From: Trichobilharzia szidati
Taxonomy: Eukaryota; Platyhelminthes; Trematoda; Strigeidida; Schistosomatidae
NCBI GenBank assembly: GCA_944472155.2
Contig: OX235272.1
Coordinates: 95,796,020 to 95,860,019 of the forward strand
DNA length: 64,000 nt
Direction: 5' to 3'
Part shown: in pieces, positions 58,350 through 64,000 of the stretch
How the letters are laid out: every line of letters begins with the position of its first letter
Position numbering within the stretch: the stretch's first letter is position 1
Program-made: the position numbers and the translations under genes
The notes under the pieces: generated by a model
Told to the model about the DNA's origin: nothing
What the model saw: only the letters and a program-made list of their open reading frames with translations
Database searches by the model: none

Positions 58350-58510
58350 TTGACATACCGTATTGCTCTTGTGGATAATGCTCCAGTGTTTGAAACGATA
58401 GGTGTAGGGTTCGAATCACAGTAGGAACACCATTACTCACCGGGAATGCAGGCATATCCAACTCATTAGTCTTAAATAGGATGATATACGCATACTGTTG
58501 ATTGCCATCA
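58350..58510 (+). mobile_element. Decayed hammerhead SINE, second subfamily, copy 2
   Basis: B box GGGTTCGAATCAC (58410-58422), then CTCATTAGTCTTAAATAGG and a degraded GAAAC. Aligns with 1145-1320 through shared wording (GTTTGAAACGAT, GTAGGAACACCATTACTCAC against GTGGGAGTACCATCACTCAC). Confidence 0.5.
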
Positions 58511-58549
58511 ACTAAAATAACACTATCTCTGCTTAGACATAAGTATTAC

Positions 58550-59530
58550 TTAATAATATGAAGTGATCTGTATCACTGGTACGATACACAAAAAAACACG
58601 AAAGTGTTCAGTTTTTTATTTGCTATAAGATTCCAGTCACATGGAATTCTTTCTGTGTTTAGAATAACTGTTCAAACTTATCATTTCTTTGGAATCAATC
58701 AAGGTAAACAAGATTTTTCCCCAGTTTTCTAAAAAGTCCGCTATCGATTTATGCATAAATATATTTCCCTTCTGGATTGTTCAGTTTGCTGATTCTTTCA
58801 ATACGTACACGTAACCCCATTGTTGATAACAATATTATTCAGACTCCGGCTTTGTGATGAATTTTCAGTGTATATTACTCCAAGAACGGATATACTAAAA
58901 ACCGAGGGGTCCGCACTGCGAAACAGTTATCCAGAGCATCTTGGAGATAATCTCACCGGGTGTGATTATATAGATTTCTAAACAAGTTCAAAATATGCTA
59001 ACTGCTAAATTGATATTCATTAATAAACCTGCTCTTAACCAACCTAGCAGGAAGAAGAAATATATTATGAATCATTGTTTGCCATGTGAGCCAACTTTCG
59101 AGCTTAACCTAGATTGAGTTCATGTCACTGGATTTTAATCGTTACGTTGCTAGTCAGCCAACAAAGGTTCTTTATAGATTACTGACTATATAAAATCACG
59201 ATAGGTGTATTTTCTTAACATTTCCGCTGAGGGTGTAAATGTCACCTTCTCAGAATCATCTCTCTGATTTTTTGTGTGACAATACTATTCAAGTGAGAAA
59301 AGAACAGTAGCATGGAAAACACTAAGGCGTAATGGACATGGGAAATCAAAAAGAATGAACACACCTGCATCGTGAAGAACGACCTCGAAAAATACCGCCA
59401 AAAGTCTTCAGCCATTGGTCCTTAGCATCCCACCGGCCCAATCACACAGTCTACACAATTCTATGTAGCTCAAACTCACAGTCTAACACTCTATCGACTG
59501 ATACCAGGTTTCGATTTGACCACCCCCCTG
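58550..59530. other. No feature recognised
   Basis: AT-rich intergenic sequence. Confidence 0.4.
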
Positions 59531-59539
59531 CACTTCACA

Positions 59540-60020
59540 AACTAATCCAATATCAGTTAACATTGTTTGACAACGGACGCAGTGGCTTGACATACGTAAC
59601 ACCACGTGTCTTAGCCATTTCCTCAATTGATGTGGCTTCACAAGTCATCCATTCACTTTCTCGCTGTTTCTGACACTACACCTACTTCAGTATTACTCAC
59701 CATGTTATACTACTTAATACAAGATAAAGAATGTAAGTGTAGAAGACAAGGACACAAACAAAACAGTTATCGTCAAACAGAGCTAACTTTTGAGTCTTTC
59801 ACTCTCGACGGCTATTTGCCACAAACATAAAGAAGGACAGAGCGCACTATTGCGCAGTACACATATCCGGATATCACGTCTAAGCCAGAGAATGACGCAG
59901 GTTGGCATATCCCAAATGAGCCTTTTGTATCTATTCTGGGATAGATTTCGTCAGTAGTCAGTCCATTGGGGCTGATGCAATAAGCGAAGTGGTCAACATG
60001 CTCTACCACTCCACTCCCCA
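59540..60020 (-). pseudogene. LINE ORF2 C-terminal relic
   Basis: VVEHVDHFAYCISPNGLTTD, EIYPRIDTKGSF and GYVYCAIVRSVLLYVCGK match the order YLGSLISPNG, EISARI, VYCAAVRSVLLYG of a LINE RT C-terminus. Beyond the stop, a block resembling RVSNTEVRRRV follows. 5' and 3' truncated. Confidence 0.62.
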
Positions 60021-60809
60021 TATTTCAGTAAGGAGTCGGTGCAGCAGATTCCTCCTCATCAGCTATAGGGAATGCACACCAGTCTAACAAACTCTAGTCA
60101 ATTGCTTGGTTAATCTAGTCATCCATTCCTGACCACCACCTCGAAACACTTACAGCTAAACCGTCAACTCCTGCTGTATCAGAATTATGACAGTTTTCAC
60201 ACCTACAACTACAGCTCGACAAGCAATGTATGCATCCAACTCTCGCTGGGATTGGATGACAACAACTAAAGTAATCAGTCATGTGAATAGCTCTACGAAT
60301 TTGTCCTGTAAAACGTCTCTGATGTGCGTTCAGAGCTAGTATACATCCACTTTTCAGTGAGCGTCACACATTTACCAATCTGTGATAGTCTAATTCTCAA
60401 GTAAGCCTATTTAATTAACGGATATTGCCTAGTATAATTGTGTCTTCTCCCTCTTCACGGCTGTTTCCTCACCGAAGTCGCCAGCACCACTGTTCACAGA
60501 CTAGTGAGAATAATTTAACGTTGAGACAACTGCTTTCCAACCCAACTTATTCATATCAGAATAATGAAGTGATTTCGAACAGTGTATTTCTCAACTGGTA
60601 ATGTATGTGTAGACTATAAGCAACACATAATATTAACAATAATAATAATAATAAAAACTTATCATCAGATATAATAAATGTGCATTAAAAAAACACGTGT
60701 TAAGAATTACAGTGTAGTACACTTCAATACTAATCCTCAACATCGTGTCAGTTAACACTTATTTACAGCGGTGGCAACGACAGCAGTATACCACAAGATG
60801 GTTTTGTAA

Positions 60810-60815
60810 TTTATT
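60810..60815 (-). terminator. Candidate DCAF1 polyadenylation signal
   Basis: AATAAA on the minus strand, about 370 bases beyond the stop at 61184. Other AT-rich options exist. Confidence 0.3.
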
Positions 60816-61183
60816 AATCATCTCCATTGGCACACGACGTATGCGTCTAATTTTTGCAGTGTATAAATAGAAATAACTATTTTCAATTCATAAAACTCTT
60901 GATATACGCGTATATCGCTTATATATATAAATAGAAGAACGAAAATGTGAAGATGAAGTGTAGACAAAACAGTACAATCAAATAAGACTACTATGGTTAC
61001 CAACATCAACAACAATAATAATAACACTATTATTAATAAAAGAATTATATAAACAAAAATGGGTTTAATCTTCTTTTTACAAAGGGAGGAATATTCATGA
61101 AATTATGCATTCTTCTTTCTTCAAAACAAAATTGACAAATCGAAAATAAATGGAATATAGAGGAGAGGTAACTTTTTTCACTT

Positions 61184-63958
61184 TCAACTGTCTGATGGTG
61201 TTTCTGCATCTTCGGTAATTTCTTCTTCTTCCAATGTCTCCCAAGATGAATCATCATCTGCAGCAGTAGCAGCATCAGCATCGACGTCTAAATTTTCATT
61301 GGACTCAGGTTGTGAGCCATTATTCACAGAAGGATTTATATTTTCCTCGTCATTGTTCACTGTTGCATTATCAGTAGTAACAGATTCTGCAGGATTTGAA
61401 GTAGCCTCTATACGTCGACGACGTGCACGTCGTCGTCTTCTAGCAACACGTTGTCGTTCATTTGAAGATGGACTCCAATAACTTGAATCACTACTACTAT
61501 TACTACTACTACTACCGCTGCTTATTTCATCATCTGATGACTCATTGCCAAGTATTTCAGCAAGATCAACAGTATCGACTTCATTGAGTAAATCGTCATC
61601 GTCATCATCCTCATCATCGTCGTCGTCGTCATCATCATCATCATTATCGTCGTCATCATCCTCTTCATCTCCACGATCTTCTTCCTCGTCATTATCAGGT
61701 TCACGTTCAAACTGAAAAAACAAACAAAGCGTTGAATGTACAATGAATAATATTAGAAGAAAAAAAACAACAACAAATACTCGAGACGCTTTTGAAGGTA
61801 TTCACTGTATTCTACTATTTCATGCATTTTACACACTAGCCGCCTGCTCAAATCACTGGGCTACCTGGATTTCAATCTATCCAACACAATGCGTCATACT
61901 TTTTATTTACTCCCATATCACTTTTATTCATTCAATCATATCTTTCAGTCTCAAAATGTAATTATGCACATATTTAATTGTCTTTCAGACTATATCGGTG
62001 TGCATTTCTCAGAGATGAAAGAAAAGCATGACAGGGAATTAGTCGATGCTTCAGATTAGACAGCATTGCTCCACATAATATATATTACAGATCGATATTT
62101 TACGTGAATATCCTGGACAAAGATAAAATATTATGCAAATTACATTGACAATTTTGTACATTGTGTAGACATTTTGTCCAGAATAAAGCTGCTATTATTA
62201 TTATGCTATGAGCTACATGGCAAGAAATTTAGTATTTGAAATTCAAAACTAGGTAGTGTGTACAGGACACGCAGGATATATATATATATATTGTAGGTGA
62301 AAGGCAAGTATTAAAGCTGAAACATTCAGTTATTTACAACCATTTATAAACATATAATGGAAAGTTTTGGTGAATTTGAGAAGCATAATTTGTGAAAGCC
62401 TTACGATTATAAGCCACTCACAGTTTTTCTTATCCTTCACTTTTCCCAGTGGAACATAGGGCTTCAAGCTAGTAGTTTGAAGTTTCTGTAGCAGTGTTTA
62501 TTTTACAGGATGGGGTTGCTAGCCTCATGTCCAACCTTTGCTCTTCGCCAGCATTATTTCTGGCTCAGCAAGGTAAAGGAGTGCGTCGACCGGGGATCGA
62601 ACTTCGGACCGTGTGCATGATCGGCGAGCGTCCTAACCGCTATGCCACCGACGCACACCCACTCACAGTTACACGATAAAAATGTCACACAAACTCGATG
62701 ACCTACAGGCGAAAACCAACAAGTTTGCGGAAGAGAAGGACAGCGAAGGCAGAATTTCAAGTGAGCATAGAGGATACATAGGTAATTAAGATACTTGACC
62801 GGAAACAATATGCACCAATTACAATGAGTAGGAGAAATCTAAAGGAAGTCATCTCTCTCACTTAACTGGACAGCATCATTTGGACTACAGGTGGCACACA
62901 CGAATATGTCAAAGGCAGGATCGGAAAAGCAAGACAGACATTGATTAATCTGAAATGAAACAGAGATGGGTCAGACACGCGTTGTGTGTCATACCGCGCC
63001 AGGAGCCCGAAAGAGACACGACTCGTCAGGTGTCTGACGGTAACATGGGAGAGATGAAAGCTTATGGGTCATCGTGACTCCAGCTTAAGAGGAATGCAGA
63101 GAACAGGATGAAATAAAAATATGTTGTTGAAGCTCTTTGTTCTCCTCGAAGCCCAAGGGTACAACAATAAAAGCAATCGAAACTTCACTTAATTAAAGAA
63201 AAAGGAAAAGATACACGGCTAAATCACTTTAGTCAACAGTTTTGATCTTCTACTATTTATTATTTTAACACTCTGAAGACTGTTCAACCATTATTAATCT
63301 ACTAGACTATATTAGTTTATATAATCTTCTGTTGATTAGCGATTGTTTGACTTGAACACTGGTCATTAATCTTTCAAACAATGAATGTCTTTACAAGTAT
63401 ATATATGATCACGTAAAAAGTATATATTCGTCACTATGAAGGCGTTAAAACAGTCTAATTGACGTGAAACCTTAGAATGAATATATTTGTATGTCCATAG
63501 ATCACCAGATACAGACTGAACAGGTGAGCACAAATCAGTCACTAAGCTAAATGACACGGATCGTCTAAGTGGCTCGATAGTAAGTTAGTAGATCATAACA
63601 ATAGTTTTTGAATCAAACCGAAAATCTTCAAATGTTAAAATGCAGTATGTTGTGGAATACGTACGTATTCTTAAATAAAAACGTTGAATGCAACGACCAG
63701 TAGAACTTACGCGTTTACGACCAACCATGTAGATTCTACATTGAGTAATAGGTTCATTATTGTTATTCTCTCCAACTTTTTCAACTATTGCCAATGACTG
63801 GCCAGCTGTATCCAAGGCTAACTGTTCAATACGATGACGGACATCAACTGAAGCAATCAAGCTATAATCTATAGCGTCTACTGTACGGAACATATTTTGC
63901 ATAACTAAACGATTGCCTCCTAATTCAGCGTATTCTTCATCATCCAAACCAAATATAC
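61184..63958 (-). CDS. DCAF1: DCAF1 (VprBP), last two exons; gene continues off the right edge
   Basis: The penultimate exon (63958-63711, 248 nt) encodes GIFGLDDEEYAELGG then MFRTVDAIDYSLIASVDVRH, RIEQLALDTAGQSLAIVEKV and TQCRIYMVGRKR, matching the end of the DCAF1 WD40 propeller (SFRTFNATDY ... VCRLYEVGRQR in the vertebrate protein). The donor is GTAAGT. The last exon (61711-61184, acceptor TTTGTTTTTTCAG) adds FEREPDNDEEED, a run of about 30 Asp/Glu, serine-rich and arginine-rich stretches and the acidic end TEDAETPSDS. DCAF1 is a substrate receptor of the CUL4-DDB1 ubiquitin ligase (family knowledge); its C-terminal acidic tail is a usual feature. The arginine-rich block (RQRVARRRRRARRRR) inside the tail is conspicuous. 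The 2.0-kb intron contains a SINE and an RTE relic. Confidence 0.85.
61750..62435. other. DCAF1 last-intron sequence
   Basis: No coding or repeat feature recognised apart from a short (AT)n tract at about 62275-62291. Confidence 0.4.
62440..62656 (-). mobile_element. Composite tRNA/RTE SINE, copy 3
   Basis: Minus-strand head 62656-62581 is 76 nt with a perfect seven-base acceptor stem (GTGCGTC/GACGCAC), A box GGTGGCATAGCGGTTAGG and B box AGTTCGATCCCCGG. The T stem no longer pairs, so it is tRNA-derived, not a working tRNA gene. The body ATGAGGCTAGCAACCCCATCC matches the RTE leader, and the tail GCTTGAAGCCCTATGTTCCAC matches the RTE 3' end. Confidence 0.8.
62690..63175 (+). mobile_element. 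RTE relic, 3' end, in DCAF1 last intron
   Basis: ATGTCACACAAACTCGATGAC matches the RTE copy at about 33333, and GTCAAAGGCAGGATCGGAAAA matches 50587. Terminus GTTGTTGAAGCTCTTTGTTCT, GAAGCCCAAGGGTACAACAAT. It stands head-to-head with the minus-strand SINE, and the SINE's tail is the same sequence type. Confidence 0.68.
63180..63700. other. DCAF1 intron sequence
   Basis: No feature recognised. Confidence 0.4.
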
Positions 63959-64000
63959 CTGAAATATAAGTAGAAAAAAAGACACAAAATACGCTTAAGT

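Noticed and set aside
61299..61743. Overlapping ORFs on both strands over the acidic DCAF1 exon, one methionine-rich
   Set aside because: They are frame shadows of the GAT/GAC repeats of the acidic run.
62581..62656. A functional tRNA gene
   Set aside because: The acceptor stem is perfect but the T stem does not pair, and the sequence continues into the SINE body shared with two other copies.
1..64000. CRISPR arrays, operons, phage or plasmid modules
   Set aside because: None seen. The content is spliced eukaryotic genes and retroelements throughout.

Overview
The window looks like nuclear genomic DNA of a blood fluke (Schistosoma; species not determinable from sequence alone). The evidence is AT-rich DNA with spliced eukaryotic genes, micro-introns of 33-37 bp alternating with introns of 1.6-2.9 kb, tRNA-headed SINEs carrying hammerhead ribozyme cores of the schistosome Sm-alpha type, and dense relics of RTE, CR1-like, Penelope-like and Ty3/Gypsy elements. 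No bacterial features (operons, ribosome binding sites, CRISPR) are present.

Four host genes can be reconstructed. (1) Minus strand, 2208-13388: an unrecognised secreted-protein gene. It has a signal-peptide exon and a 321-nt exon that join in frame, followed by in-phase candidate micro-exons of 18, 21 and 21 nt and a short terminal exon, the architecture of schistosome micro-exon genes. (2) Minus strand, 23373-26335: a complete five-exon MLX-type bHLH-zip transcription factor, 409 aa, with a long lineage-specific C-terminal tail. (3) Plus strand, 45029-53896: a complete four-exon RBM34/Nop12-type two-RRM nucleolar protein, 552 aa. (4) Minus strand, 61184-63958 and beyond the right edge: the last two exons of DCAF1/VprBP, including its acidic tail. 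A small ORF at 43922-44065 is only a weak candidate.

Most of the rest is transposon debris. 0-10.3 kb holds hammerhead SINE copies, a near-perfect long inverted repeat (5258-6136), a Penelope-like relic, a tRNA/RTE SINE and an RTE 5' fragment. 13.4-23.4 kb is mostly featureless apart from a hammerhead SINE and a second type of Penelope-like relic. 27.4-34.1 kb holds CR1-like and Gypsy relics and a long decayed RTE element carrying a solo LTR with a 4-bp target duplication. 34.9-40.1 kb is an LTR-bounded but broken Ty3/Gypsy element on the minus strand, inserted in older Penelope-associated sequence. The introns of RBM34 and DCAF1 are also filled with RTE, SINE and Penelope-like relics.

The most notable observations are the micro-exon-type secreted gene, a 503-bp block of perfect identity between two RTE copies 21 kb apart that ends exactly at a solo LTR, the 344-bp-arm inverted repeat lying inside the putative secreted gene, two subfamilies of hammerhead SINE in different states of decay, and a composite SINE built from a tRNA head and both ends of the RTE element.
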